Source: Gonapodya prolifera JEL478 | Lineage: Eukaryota > Monoblepharomycota > Monoblepharidomycetes > Monoblepharidales > Gonapodyaceae | Length of the DNA stretch: 64,000 nt | Reading direction: 5' to 3' | Assembly (NCBI GenBank): GCA_001574975.1 | Contig: KQ965740.1 | Span: forward strand, 669,591-733,590 | Shown: positions 43,782 to 55,042 of the stretch, one piece after another | Position numbering within the stretch: position 1 is the first letter of the stretch | Layout of the letters: every line of letters starts with the position of its first letter | Position numbers and translations under genes: made by a program | Notes under the pieces: generated by a model | The model's input: only the letters and a program-made list of their open reading frames with translations | Databases searched by the model: none | Told to the model about the DNA's origin: nothing

Positions 43782-44024
43782 CGGTGGAGAGGGGAAGTTT
43801 GAAGCCTAATAAACCGTTTTCCCTCCACACAGCACCGCCCCCACAAGCACCGCCTGCTGCTCATGAACCCAACCAAATCCTTCCGTACCAACTCTTGGTC
43901 GCACTTAGCATATTCTGTAATTGGAAAATATGGGGATTAAGCTCTCCCTTTCAAAGAGAAAAGGTTTGACTACTATGAATATTTACATTCATCTCGTGGA
44001 CTCAGCGTCGAGACCTCCACTGAA

Positions 44025-45385
44025 TCAGCACCCCTCAGGTGCCGGGCTAATACCACTGCATTTGGGAGATGCACCGGTGATAGAACCTTTGCTAAAAGTG
44101 AAGTCGTAGCACGCAGCGCAGAGAATGTAGATGTTGTTCCTGCCCTTGGAGGCCATGGTGCCTTGGACGTTGATCGCGGTGAGGTTCGAGATGAAATTCC
44201 AGAGCCCGGCTTGCCAGTGGAACCTATCGGACAAGCAAATGAATTCGTATATGAGCAGAAGGGGTAAAAGAGGGAAAGTACCTCCATTTGATAGTCCTGC
44301 TGGATCACGATACCGTCCTTGTTAATGCTGTTCAGAGTTATGTCCTTCCAGACAAAATCTTTGACAAATCCGTTGGTGGCGTCGCTAATTGTTTTGATTC
44401 GGAGACCTTCAGAAAAATCCGTCAGCAACAAACCATATACTGCGCGAGGAATGATAACCGTACCATTGTCATTGCTTGTGATGGTGCATCCTTGAACCAG
44501 CACGTTGGAGACAGAGTTTCCAGTTTTAACGGAGCTGGGGAGGGAGCAACGAATGAATTTGTTCCTCCAATGTGATCCAAGGGCGCCACGGCTCACCCAA
44601 TGGATTCCGTGACCTCCGGTGCACTGGTTGTCCAAGAACTGGATGCCAGATCCGGAGTTTACTGCCAAGCAGTCATCCTGCTTGATGACGATACAGTTCT
44701 GGATGATAATGTTGGTGGCAGAGACGTCTCCATGGACAGCAGCGATAGATTGTATTCGGGCGAAAGCGGAGCCTACACTTCAACTCACCAAAGGCGTCGG
44801 TGTTGTGGCCTTTCTCTCACCCGCTGTGTCGTCCACGGTGATGTGGTCAAAGTGGTGTCGGAACCGCTAATGCTGAAAACATGGACCGGCGCATTCAAGA
44901 TCTTGATCCCCTTCACCAACGAGTATCCTGTGAGCAGTGACTTGAACATCTTCGGTTTGGGAACGCCGCTATTCCCGCCCTTTCCGTCCCAGTGCGAAGC
45001 GCCGTTGCCGTCAAACGTAGCACCAGTACCGTCAAACGTGATGCCAGACCCGGCAATTGTGACCAGGCAGTTTGTTTTGTCAAGTGTCCCCGCCGCCCAC
45101 GTGATGGGCCCTTGACGGTGACTTTGGTGCCGGACTTGAGGCCGGACATGTCGATGACTTTGTTCGAGGGCATGGTGAATGGGCCTTGGATGACGATATC
45201 GGTCGACAAAAGACACTTAGATACAGAATCAAAAGAGTTGATAATACATTGCTGATGGGGAGCGGCGTTAGTCCGGAGAATGTTGGGAGGAGCGGGTGTT
45301 TAGTTCTCACCGCATATCCCTGAGAGCGAGACAGTTCGGTGAAGGCGAGCAGCGGCACTGGAATATGTAAGTAGCGCCGAGGCAT
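44025..45385 (-). pseudogene. GH28 polygalacturonase 3 (decayed copy)
   Basis: The layout matches GH28 copy 4: a signal-like exon (ATG of MPRRYLHIPV), then [52 protein letters not shown] and a C-terminus ending GISPAPEGC. The reading frame shifts at several separate points relative to copy 4: after KVTVKG, at SDTT, before KGHNTDAF-equivalent sequence, in GGHGI, at QDYQ and in the last exon. That is about six small deletions, so it is dead. It shares intron positions with copy 4, including the extra intron within the GHGISIG region that copies 1 and 2 lack. It is therefore a tandem duplicate of copy 4, older in its decay than copy 2. Confidence 0.85.
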
Positions 45386-46080
45386 TTTGCGAATGGGGAC
45401 TGGGACTGCTCGTTGAGAATCGACGTTCGTGAGAGTTAAGGGAGGCACGTGGACGTGGACGGAGGTCAGGGTTTGAAAGGGGCAGCCCCCAGGCACCTCT
45501 CCACTATCCGCTAGGCAACTTAATGCCCGAGAGGCTCGGTCCACTCTTGGAGGAGAGAAGTTTTACATGCGTATGCGCCAGGCGAATTATTCGGATGGCG
45601 GAACCGTCCAAGTTCCGGTGCTTTTCCGAGGGTGTCATGATTATTGATCTGATTGGCCGGTTTTCACACGAAAACAAGCATGTATGTATTCGATTTGCGA
45701 AACCTCAGGTAATTATGCACAGAGAGCAAAAGACCGCGAGAGCAAAGGGAAGTCTATGAGACACGTTAAGCGTTCCAGAATTGAATCTCCCTCCAATCAT
45801 CTTGATCCATTTAGCAACAGAAAACGTTGAATCACTGCCTCCCGTCAAAGAGAGAGAATAGCAAGCGGAATTCGGGAAGTGGACAGAAAACAAAAAATTC
45901 TCGTGGGCGAAAAAAAGATAAGGGTGTATTGTTTTTCGGCTGTCCGACAGTGGACAATTATTTACATATGTATCAGCGTACGATTGATCAATCCATAAAT
46001 ATCAAAACCGGACCACGGGGTTTCACACAGAAGACTGTTCCACCGTCGGACGCGACAGCACCCCTACGCAGTTCCTGCGT
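45386..46080. other. Intergenic between GH28 copies 3 and 4
   Basis: No gene is seen in 690 bp; it holds the promoter remnant of copy 3 and the 3' flank of copy 4. Confidence 0.4.
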
Positions 46081-47453
46081 CTAGCAGCCTTGCGGTTTCG
46101 GGCTGATGCCAGTGCAGTTGGGATTTGCACCGGTGATACCGACCTTGCTGAAGGTGAACTTGCTGCACGCAGCGCAGAGAATGTAGATGTTGTTCTTGGC
46201 GCCCGATGCCATGGTGCCTTGGACGTTGATCGCGGTGACGTTCGAGATGGGTATTCCAGCGCCAGGGATGCCAGTAGGACCTGTTGGACGCGAAATGAAT
46301 TCGCGTACCGAAAGCTCAACAAAATTCTGAGCGTACCTCCGTTTTGGTAGTCCTGCTGGATCACGATACCGTAGTTGTTGATGCTGTTCAGGGTAATATC
46401 CTTCCAGAGAACGTTCTTGACGGATCCGCCGGTTGCATCACTGATGGTCTTGATACGGAGACCTGGCGTTGCCAGAGTTTGTCACAAGAGTGTTTCAAGA
46501 AACTGGAATCTTTGAGAGAGGCTCACCATTGTCTTCGCTCGTGATGGTGCAGCCTTGAACCACCACATCAGAAACGGTTTTCCCACTTGCAATGGACCTG
46601 ACAGGGGAATGGGGAGTAAACAAAACTGCTCCTCTCCAATGCGATCGAGCAATTAACAACTCACCCAATGGAGATTCCGTGGCCTCCGGTGCACTGGTTG
46701 TTCAGGAATTGGATGTTAGACCCGGAGTTTATTGCCAAGCAGTCGTCCTGGTTGGTGACGATGCAGTTCTGGATGATAATGTTGTTGGCAGAGACGTCTA
46801 CATACATTCAATGATATTCGGTCAGGGTGAACTACAGAACCGAGACACAGCACTCACCGAAAGCATCTGTGTTGTGGCCTTTGCTCTTGCCTGCTGTGTC
46901 GTCCACAGTAATGTGGTCGAAGGTGGTGTCGGAACCGCCAATGCTGAAGACGTGGACCGGTGCGTTCAAGATCTTGATCCCCTTGACCAACGAGTTTCCC
47001 GTCAGGGTGGACCGGAACATCTTGGGCTTGGGCACGCCCCCGTTGCCGCCCTTTCCGTCCCAGTACGACGCGCCGTTGCCGTCAAAGGTGGCGCCGGTGC
47101 CGTCAAATGTGATGCCCGAGCCGCCGATGGTGAACAGGTAGTTGGTCTTGTCGAGTGTTCCCGCGGCCCACGTGATGGTACCCTTGACGGTGACTTTGGT
47201 GCCGGACTTGAGGCCGGACATGTCGATGACCTCGTTCTTGGGGACGGTGAAGGGTCCTTGGATGGTGATGCTGGTCGAGGCGAGACATTTGGACACGGTG
47301 TCGAACGAGTTGATAACGCATTGCTGAGAAGAGAGTGTAATCGCCCAAGTCTGAGAAGAAGCGGGCCCGATCTGGTTCTAAAGCTGTGAAACTCACCGCG
47401 TAGGCTTGAGAGCTGGCCAACGCCAGAGTCAACAGCAAGAGGATGGCGCGCAT
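46081..47453 (-). CDS. GH28 endo-polygalacturonase 4 (intact)
   Basis: Six exons (47453-47397, 47323-46858, 46797-46665, 46597-46527, 46462-46337, 46280-46081) sum to 350 residues in one frame. Exon 1 is a secretion signal ([19 protein letters not shown]). Catalytic blocks are complete: [24 protein letters not shown] and RIKTIS. Secreted pectin (homogalacturonan) hydrolysis is expected. Compared with copy 1 it has one more intron, splitting IGS after the catalytic His, and a different signal peptide, so the two intact genes belong to separate sub-lineages. A minus-strand TATA box (CTATAAAAC, 47526-47518) lies 65-73 bp upstream of the ATG. Confidence 0.95.
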
Positions 47454-47517
47454 GATTCAAAATGTTTCCGATGGGAGAGGAAGTCGGAGTACAGACAAGA
47501 CAGCAATTGGAACCCCT

Positions 47518-47526
47518 GTTTTATAG
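47518..47526 (-). promoter_or_regulatory. TATA box of GH28 copy 4
   Basis: CTATAAAAC on the minus strand sits about 70 bp upstream of the start codon. Confidence 0.6.
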
Positions 47527-48182
47527 TGTTCGTCGGCTTGGCAGGTCATACGCGCCGTGAGGGAAGTTTTAGGTTCAGGATCCACTAGAAAACGACCTCA
47601 AGGGCGTCGACGTGCAGCGGAAATGCCCGATCGCGCCTTTTTGCAGCCGCGGAACAAGAGGATCGCGACGGTCCGAGTTCAAACCGGTGGTGGATGGTGT
47701 CCGGTGACTTTTTGGGGAAAAGGTTAGTGTGCTCTCCAGTGGGAAACACAACAGGGAGGCAAGGGAACGTCAACGATCAGGTAGTACGTTACACGTCCAA
47801 ACAAGAGAGTGCACCGGCGGCTTGTATTAATATTCTGTACGCTCCGCAATCCACAGAACGAACTTCCAAATAATTCGGCGGTTTGTTTCGCAAATGCTGC
47901 CACCCGTCACATTTGGAACATTTGATTTCATCCATGAATCCCTTCACATAGGACAACGGGTGTATAATGGTGCGGGGAACAGTTCATTCCGACGATCAGG
48001 AGAAGGAAACAATACATGCCTTTCCCTCCTCCCCCTTTCTTTTCTGCATTGGGGTTGGGTCCCAAGAAGCAAGTTGTCGTTTCCGAAACTCGCCGCTAGC
48101 AGTCAGGTTAAACGTGACACATCACATCTTGGGAAAGAAAGCAAAAAGACCAATATCTATCACTGTAGCATATAACATCGTC
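47527..48182. other. Intergenic, no supported gene
   Basis: Upstream flank of GH28 copy 4; no coding signal is seen. Confidence 0.4.
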
Positions 48183-49049
48183 TCAGGTCTCCGAATATTG
48201 TGGAAGAGCTTCCGCAGATCGCAACCTGTCGGCGACACCGTTCACGTAGTCCCATTCGTTCTTAAACCTCCCAAGAGCTCTTACGGAGACCGCGGCGCCC
48301 CTCCGAATCAGTACCTTGACAATTTCCATATTGGCTTTCTTCTTGACCCATACATGGGCGATATTCGCCGACGGCTGCAGATCGGTCACAACCACAATAG
48401 CGCCAGGATGGTTGCACCGCTCCTCGTCGTTACTCAAGGCGTACTCCAGCGCAGACACGTACGTGTTCGAGTCGCGCCAGCGCCGAGCCTGCCACAGGTC
48501 CCAGGTCCAGTTGGTGCGGACCCGGCAGTCCCCTTGAACATTGCTGCGTCGCCTTTCAACACGGGCAACCCTTCGGTAGAGCCCGGCGTCCCGTTGCGTC
48601 CGGTTTGCGCCGCCCACTGCGATTTCAGAAGCTGCACGTACTCGAATGCGTTGGGGACGGCCCACGAGATGCGTTCGTTGGGGTCCGCACCTTGGATTAT
48701 TGATGTCGTCAAGGACTGTCATCAGTATCTTCCTATGTAGGTGCATCCCACCCCACATCCACACACTTACCTGCGATCAAGAGCTCATCGACGACGTCTC
48801 CTCCACGTATGGCCAAACAAAGCGCCGACTCGGTCACCTTGGTGTCCTCCCAGTAAGCATACTCATTTGCCTTGATGAATCGCCTTGACGACGTATAGCG
48901 GCCTTTTGTGGTGACCGATTTCCGAGCGTGTGGGCTGGCGCCGGCAGCAACCGCGGCCGGACGAGGTCCAGGTTGCATTCCTCGATGGCCGCGATCAAGG
49001 TAGCGTCATGGGCGGGTGTTGTGGACTCAGCTGGAGTTGCGATGATCAT
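48183..49049 (-). pseudogene. Ankyrin-repeat gene, frameshifted paralogue
   Basis: From the ATG of MIIATPAEST the sequence gives ATLIAAIEECNLDLV. It then continues in a second frame (AAVAAGASPHARK, ESALCLAIRGGDVVDELLIAG|ADPNERISW) and later in a third (TNWTWDLWQARRW, SALEYALSND, ANMEIVKVLIRRGA). The order and spacing equal those of the intact gene at 2585-4241: an ankyrin start, the repeat interrupted by an intron at AG|xDPN, a Trp-rich insertion, then another repeat. Two frame changes (near 48965 and near 48540) break the reading frame, and the coiled coil of the intact relative is missing. Either it is a decayed paralogue or the assembly has two indel errors. Confidence 0.65.
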
Positions 49050-49813
49050 GTGGGACGTTACAGTAAGAGATTTATATTACGGTTTAGCCGATATATGGAG
49101 GAGTCCTGCGTCACCCTCCACACTCGCCACCTCTCCCGCCCCGGTGCATCATTGGGACAACTCCTGGACAAGAAAGCACCTGCTGCAGTCGCTCTGCTCT
49201 CGGCTGCCACACAACTCTGTCCACGTCAACAGAGGCCACAGCACTGCCCCCGCGCATTGGAGAATCAACGACAGCGGTACAAGAGGGCACAAGCACCACG
49301 CCAAGACATCCGCGGCTTTGCTTTGCCGGTTACCGCTCGTTGTTTGTCAAATAGTGCGCAGGGAAGAAATGAAGAAACGGACGAAAGTGTAGCTCGGCTG
49401 AACACCCATCCCTCCCTGGAACGAGCGCGCACGGTGGTGGTTTGGCAAAGTGTTGCCCTGGGTGTTCTGCCGATAACGCTTACGTGTCCATGCAGAGATG
49501 AAGACTTGGAACGAATGTTTCGCGGTGATCACGTCGAGGAAGTTCGCACTTGTTTGCTCTGCAAGAGGACGACCCGCCGTTTTCACACCGGCACCTTTCC
49601 TTTCGCTTCCCGTGTGTCAGTTTATTTGCGTGGTAATGGACAGATGGATCACAAGAAGATTACATTCGGAAGTTGCCGTAAAGATGAGGAGGACGGAGCA
49701 CAAGGCAAATGTACCACAGGGTAAATTTGCATATATTTTTCCATTCAAAATTGTATTCTCTGAAGGAGAGTGAGATTTACCTATTCCCATGAAGTTCTCG
49801 CCCAAACCAACGA
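49050..49813. other. Intergenic, no supported gene
   Basis: No domain or splice chain was found in 760 bp. Confidence 0.4.
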
Positions 49814-51788
49814 TCAATACCAGGTCTTTTCGAAAGTGAGCATGGCAATCTCGCCAGCACCAAGCAAGAAAGTCTGGTTTGCAACGGCAGTCCTTCCAGC
49901 GGTAGCATTAAAAGTCACGTTCAAGGGAGAATCAAGGCTTTGTCCACCCCACGTGCTAATGAGGGTCGAACAGGAATCAGGTTCCATCCTTCACACTGTT
50001 CGCAATTGCAAAAATCAGACTCACAGGCCCGATGTAGAATTAGTGTACGGCGCCGAGAACTTCTTGGCGAAGATCTTGGTGTTGGCGAGCTTCCCAAGCA
50101 GCACAATCGGCACTGCCGGTGCCGTCACGTTCCCAGGAAAATTTGGCTGGTGGCTGATAAAGATGGCCCTGGCGATGTGGTCGTCCTCGTACACCCCGTA
50201 TGCCGCAACCGCGTTATTGTTGCTTGCAAGCTCGACGATCTTGGTTTGGGGTTTCGGCCCGATGAGCTCGCCTACGATGTATGCGGCGTAGTAGGCGGAT
50301 TGGACTTTGGGCGCCTCCGAAGCGTAGGGACCGATGGAGATCGCGCTCGGCTGGAGAAGACTGTACGCGTAGCCGATACCGTTATGTAAATGAATCTGCT
50401 TGATTCCGTTTACGGCGTACTGCAGTGCGTAGTCGACCAGGAAGATGACGGCCTCAGCGGCGTCACTCATTCCGATGATTCCGTGCCTGAAGACAACGTC
50501 ATGCGGGGAACACGTCGGGCTCGACTTCAACGCTTATAAAATGCAGATGACCGGTAACACACCTGGCAGCAGTGTTGGTTTCTCCCATTACAAGACCCAG
50601 GCCAGCACTGGCGACTTGGGCTCGGTGGGCTCCATGGATAGAGACGTTCGCACGAACGCCGTTTTTGCCGAGCAAAGATCCTTGGGGAGGGTTTAGGCCG
50701 GGACCGAGGTTCACAGTCTGTAAGGCCGCGGAGTCAGATGCGCCAAGAGCTATGATGTCGCCTTTCACCCAAAACTCACACTGTAAAAGTGCTTATTCCA
50801 CATGCCGAGGTACTTGGAGACCACGCTTTCGTTCGCGTTGAGGACGCTCGTGGGAGCGAATTGGCCGAACCGATACATGGCGTCCGAGAACGATCCGCCG
50901 TAGAACTTGGGGTGGCCGGTGCCCCAAGGGTCAACGGCTTTTGCAATAGCAGCCAATGTTGACGTCCACGCAGCCGTGTAGTTGAAGACGTCAAAGTCGG
51001 GGAGTTTGCCGCCAAAGAGGGTGACGCTATACAGGTCGGGCTGTTTCGATTGTGCGTTAGTTCCCAAAGAGGAGTCGGGACAATAAAAAGATGCAACCCA
51101 CTTCATTACCAAGTTCGAGGAACGATAGAGTCTGTTTTCCGGTGTATTGTTTCCCAGAGCCGTAGAAGGCATCAACGATAGCCATAGCCTGATTAACGGA
51201 CTCGGTAACGTTCAGGGATTCCAAATTGATCCCCCATACGCTTATTGAGGAAAACAATGATTCCGAAGACTCGAGATTCCGAATGACCGTGGAGGCACTC
51301 ACAACTGTGTGCCAGCAGGGAAGTTCCCACTCAGCTGGTAGAACTTGGGTGAGAGGTAGACGACACTTGCGGGCGGATACGGAGAGGTTTCGGTTGGAGT
51401 TGGGTAGGTAGAATTAACGTATTCCACAGACGAGGAGAGGAAGGCCTTGTCCTCTGAGCTTCCTGAATGGTGTAGACACCACTGGTAAGTATTCGATGCG
51501 CTCGATTTCCGTGAATTCACACGAACCTCCAACGCGAATCGGTGGTGCAACGCCCGTAAGTTTCTTGAGATTGTTGAGCGCGGTGTTCACGAAATCATTA
51601 GGCTTCCCCACGGCAGGTCCCGCCCACGCAGAAAAATCGCTCAGCTCGATGGACAAGCCGACCAAGTCTTTGGGAAGGTCCTGCGCCCAGGAGGGGGAGG
51701 TTGCGGGGATGTACGAAGTTGTGGTGGCCCAGACGGGATTCCCAAACAGGGACAGAGTGAGTGCGACAATCGGGGACGTGATGTGCAT
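49814..51788 (-). CDS. GH79 beta-glucuronidase-like, secreted
   Basis: Seven or so exons join in phase from the ATG of MHITSPIVAL. The N-terminus is a secretion signal (PIVALTLSLFGNPVWA). GH79 landmarks follow in order: VGLSIELSDFSAWAG, PPIRVGG|SSED, FLELGNE|PDLY (acid/base Glu), DPWGTGHPKFYGG, LVMGETNTAAR (nucleophile Glu in MGE), HGIIGMSDAAEA and a C-terminal beta domain (AAYIVGELIG, ELASNNNAVAAYGVYED, TFLLGAGEIAMLTFEK). The intron after GNE restores the GNEPD motif, which supports the exon chain. The first intron uses an unusual GTTCGT donor. GH79 enzymes remove glucuronate from arabinogalactan proteins or related glycans, fitting the pectinase neighbours. A truncated inverted duplicate of its 5' end lies at about 53215-53430. 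Confidence 0.88.
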
Positions 51789-53214
51789 TTTTCGGCGGTT
51801 AATTGGCTTTGGTGGAGCATTTTATTGCGCTGACAGATGACCATGTCGCCCGATCGGACATTTTCGCCTCAGGTAAGTTTTGTTTCGGCGTGATCAGGAG
51901 CCATTATAAACCCGGGAAGATGTGGCCGCTTATTCTCTGCTGACTCTCCAAAAGCAACAAGGGGATTCAGTATGTATCCCGTAAACATGGGAGAGAACTT
52001 CTCACAATCGATGCCCCCATCCCGATACTCCGGGAAAATGAAGATTGAGATTCCATGTGTACGAACACAGATCACATCATTAAGTCGTGAAGGAGACGAG
52101 ATGCTGTTGCCGTCAACTTGATTTTGAGGGGAACGCACACCATGTCACTGGAAAACTGGATGGTCCTTGTCACTGATCAAAGTCCTCTTTCGAAAATTTT
52201 GCAGGAAGCTCCGACCAAGATTCCATTAACAAGACGACGTCATCATTTGGAGCTCGGTCACAGCCATCTCCATCTGTTGTTCATCGTTAGTGCAAGCGAA
52301 GACTTCTTCCAACGCTTTGGAGGGCCTGACATCTTCGGAGGCTGAAGCGAGGGGCGGCGGCTTTGGTCAGGGTTCCGACAACCTCGCATCAGTCTCGCAC
52401 CTCTTCTCCACCTCTTTCTCATTCACTTGCACTCTCTTTATAACCAAAATTGATTTCAGTTGCTGTGGTAAGTAACCATGGTGGAACAATCAACACTCAG
52501 CTTTTCAACTGCGTTCAGAGGCAAACAGAGAAATGCGAGCGGCCATCGATCCCTCTTGGCATCCTGCGTCGTGCCAGGTTGAGGATTCCAAGATCAGGGT
52601 GACTAACGATGAATCGCTGCGATCGACCCCTGTTGCACAAATTCAAGCGTTGTCTCAACCAGCGGAACCATGCTTCTCTCATCGTATGGCGGCGGAACTT
52701 GCCTTAGAGAACCCTCTCAACCCATTTATCAGCAGCCTGCGTTGGGCAATGTCGACCAGTACATCCGTGCTCACCAGTCGATCGGCCCCACAATGTGTGG
52801 ATCTCAGCATTCTTACACTCCCAAAGAGAACGTCTGAAGAAACGAAAGTGGAACCACCAAAACTTGGACTTAAGAAGTGACAAGAGTTTACTACGCACAG
52901 CTGCGCGGACTTATTGGAACGGTGATTTGCGAGGATGTCTACACATGTGTTTTGGGAGGAATCCCGTTCTCAATAACAAAGATCTGTGAATACAATATTC
53001 CAACTCTCATGCATGTAGGCCAGATCTTTACGCTTCACTGCATGCAAAATAATGCGGCTTCGGCTTCTTCCAAATCAAATGCTGGTTGCGAGAGGACTAG
53101 CCGGCTCTGAGGCAAACTCAGTCGGCGATTTCCGTTTCTTATTTCAAATCATCTCTGATTTCTCCACCGGGTTTGTAATGGGCCCACCAAGGATTCCGGC
53201 AGTTACCTGAGGCA
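51789..53214. other. Upstream region of the GH79 gene, no further gene
   Basis: A minus-strand TTTATAAT at about 51903-51910 may be its TATA box. A short plus-strand frame near 52669-52830 (QPIYQQPALGNVDQYIR) looks protein-like but has no recognisable context. Confidence 0.4.
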
Positions 53215-53430
53215 AATAGTTAACCGATCAGGCGACATGTGATGTTAGCAACAAAACATGCAACTGCCAAAGCCAAGTAAGCACTGAAAATGCACATAAA
53301 ATCGCCGATTGTTGCGCTCGCCCTTTCCCTGGTGGGGAATCCCGTCAAGCCGCCACAACAGCGCACATGCCCGCCGTCGATCGAGCTGAGCGTCTTCGGA
53401 ACAAGCAACTTGTACGCCGTGAGTGTGGGA
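53215..53430 (+). pseudogene. Truncated GH79 5' fragment, inverted copy
   Basis: From the ATG at about 53288 the frame reads MHIKSPIVALALSLVGNPV, aligning with the GH79 start MHITSPIVALTLSLFGNPV, and continues with a degraded SIELS match. The 70 bp upstream also align with the GH79 5' flank (CCGATC..GCGACAT, GCCAAAGCCAA.TAA). Homology ends near 53430, so only promoter-proximal sequence and the signal peptide were kept. It points toward the intact gene, forming an inverted pair. Confidence 0.75.
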
Positions 53431-53617
53431 TAAACGAATAATCATTGCAAGTCCGTATCTACAGATTAGGATTACTTCCTACGATGCGCCAGTCATTTAC
53501 TGACGGCGAATACATGTCCTGTGTTGCAGTGAGACGATGATTCATTGTCCCTTCCTTGCAATAACGACCCATGTGGCATCCCGACGCACCTCCATATATT
53601 CCAACCTCTCGTCCACA

Positions 53618-54167
53618 TCACGCACTCCTATGATACAGGTAATTCCTCGCACCTGCCACAAGCAACGCCGTCAGGATCCAGAAACTCCAGTATTTTGCAC
53701 GTAACGGCTCAATGAGCGATTGCAGAGCACCACCGTCGGGGACGGGAATGAGTCGGTCAGACCCCATCATGAGTCCGGGGCGGTCGAGGTATCTGGGAGA
53801 GACCAGGATGCAGTGAGCAAGGTGAACGGTGAGGCCATTTGCCTTTGTCACCTCGGGTTCGCTTCGCGGGGCACTCGCCTCCGGCGGACCCCTCGATCAG
53901 TGATTCGCACCAACGCGTCAGGCTCGCTGCGCTCGCGGGGCTCGACTCTACTTCATTTGGCTTCGCCTCGTTCGTTCCGTCACGCTCCGCCTCGCCCCCC
54001 AAAGGTGACAAGACGAAAAGGATTGTAAACATACTTGGGCACACCATCCATGATGCATGCGGGGGTAAGGAAGGTGTCTAGCCGGCCTTCACAGTATACG
54101 CTGGTTGGATCGGGGTGCTTCGAGTGAGCAGATGTGCGGTGGCCGATGAAGGAGTCATGGAAGTGGA
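53618..54167 (-). CDS. Unknown membrane protein, C-terminal exons
   Basis: Two exons (about 54167-54035 and 53792-53618) join in phase across an intron with GTATGT donor and CCCAG acceptor. The first gives FHDSFIGHRTSAHSKHPD, VYCEGRLDTFLTPACIMDGVPK. The second gives YLDRPGLMMGSDRLIPVPDGG and a membrane segment (YWSFWILTALLVAGA), ending NYLYHRSA. The sequence is clearly protein-like, but I do not recognise the family. The upstream exons were not found and may overlap the GFA-like gene to its right. The intron is 242 bp, longer than most here, because it contains a 167 bp inverted-repeat element. Confidence 0.5.
53845..54011. mobile_element. Small inverted-repeat element in an intron (MITE-like)
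   Basis: Perfect 9-bp terminal inverted repeats TTGTCACCT...AGGTGACAA bound 167 bp. The inside is GC-rich and built from short palindrome-like words (CGCTTCGC, CTCGCCTCCGG, CTCGCTGCGCTCGCGGGGC, GGCTTCGCC, CGCTCCGCCTCG). It contains no coding capacity. Non-autonomous DNA element is the likely class; no target-site duplication is evident. Confidence 0.55.
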
Positions 54168-54349
54168 CTTACTGGGCCATGGGCTTCCACCACCCCACTC
54201 CTCGGTCGCTGCACGTAGGAGGAAAGAGCGTGCGCACGCCAAACTGTTTCGGCGGGTGAATGAAAACGGGAACATGACTTTGCACGATGGTCCATTAAGT
54301 CTCTGGTGAGAATCCACCGCCTCTGGGCGATTGAGCGTAGTACACACCA

Positions 54350-54632
54350 TTTCGCGCAGCTATGCCGCACCGTCTTGTCTTCGCGGTCTGGATCGGAGGT
54401 AAACGTGTCGGTAGCTCCGCTGATGGTGACATCGGTCTCCTTGAAGATTGCCGCCTCAATCATCGGCGCGGAGTGGATTCGTGTGCAGTCCGAGCAGTGG
54501 CACACTGTCATCATGAGCGGAGGCGCGAGAGTTGTAATCTGGAAAGAAGATGGATAAACGGTGCTCGTAGAAAGATGGACAGAGGGAACGCACTTTGACG
54601 CTACCACACGGGCACGAGAACTCGCGGAACAT
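54350..54632 (-). CDS. GFA/CENP-V-like zinc protein, 5' part
   Basis: Exon 1 from the ATG at 54632 gives MFREFSCPCGSVK. After an intron (GTGCGT...CCAG) exon 2 gives ITTLAPPLMMTVCHCSDCTR, EAAIFKETDVTISG and RHSCAK. CPCG, CHCSDC and the later Cys block are the zinc ligands of the glutathione-dependent formaldehyde-activating (GFA) fold. The last block reads SCAKW instead of the usual FC..CG, and I could not extend the frame cleanly past it. Either an intron of unusual phase follows or the gene is decaying. The role in the cell is unknown. Confidence 0.55.
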
Positions 54633-55042
54633 ATTTAGTGATGTCGATGGCCAGAGCGTGTCGTTGCAGCAATTTAAGCCAGTCAAGGGCCGTGGTCCTG
54701 TATTTGTGGTCGGGTGACACGTAGCCTTTGCTTCCGTGGGACCACGTCGGCACTTGATTCTTTGCCATCGGCATCGCGGCCCAGCGCGAAGACACTCGCA
54801 TCGTCAAGAATCCTCAGGTTCTTCCCGCAGAACATTGATTGCACATCTGCAAACTGGAATCTCCCGCATAGGAGTTCATCACATCACACCCTTCGCACAA
54901 ACCCTCTTTACAAACGAAAAGAAAGATCATGTATTCGTCGTTATCTTCATGAATGAAGTGCTTTCTGCAACCCCATCTCTTCGAATCAACCCTCGTTAAA
55001 CTCCTGCCTGTATCGATGACCCAAAACACCCACTCCCCATCC
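54633..55042. other. Intergenic, no supported gene
   Basis: The 400 bp between two minus-strand genes show no coding signal. Confidence 0.4.
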
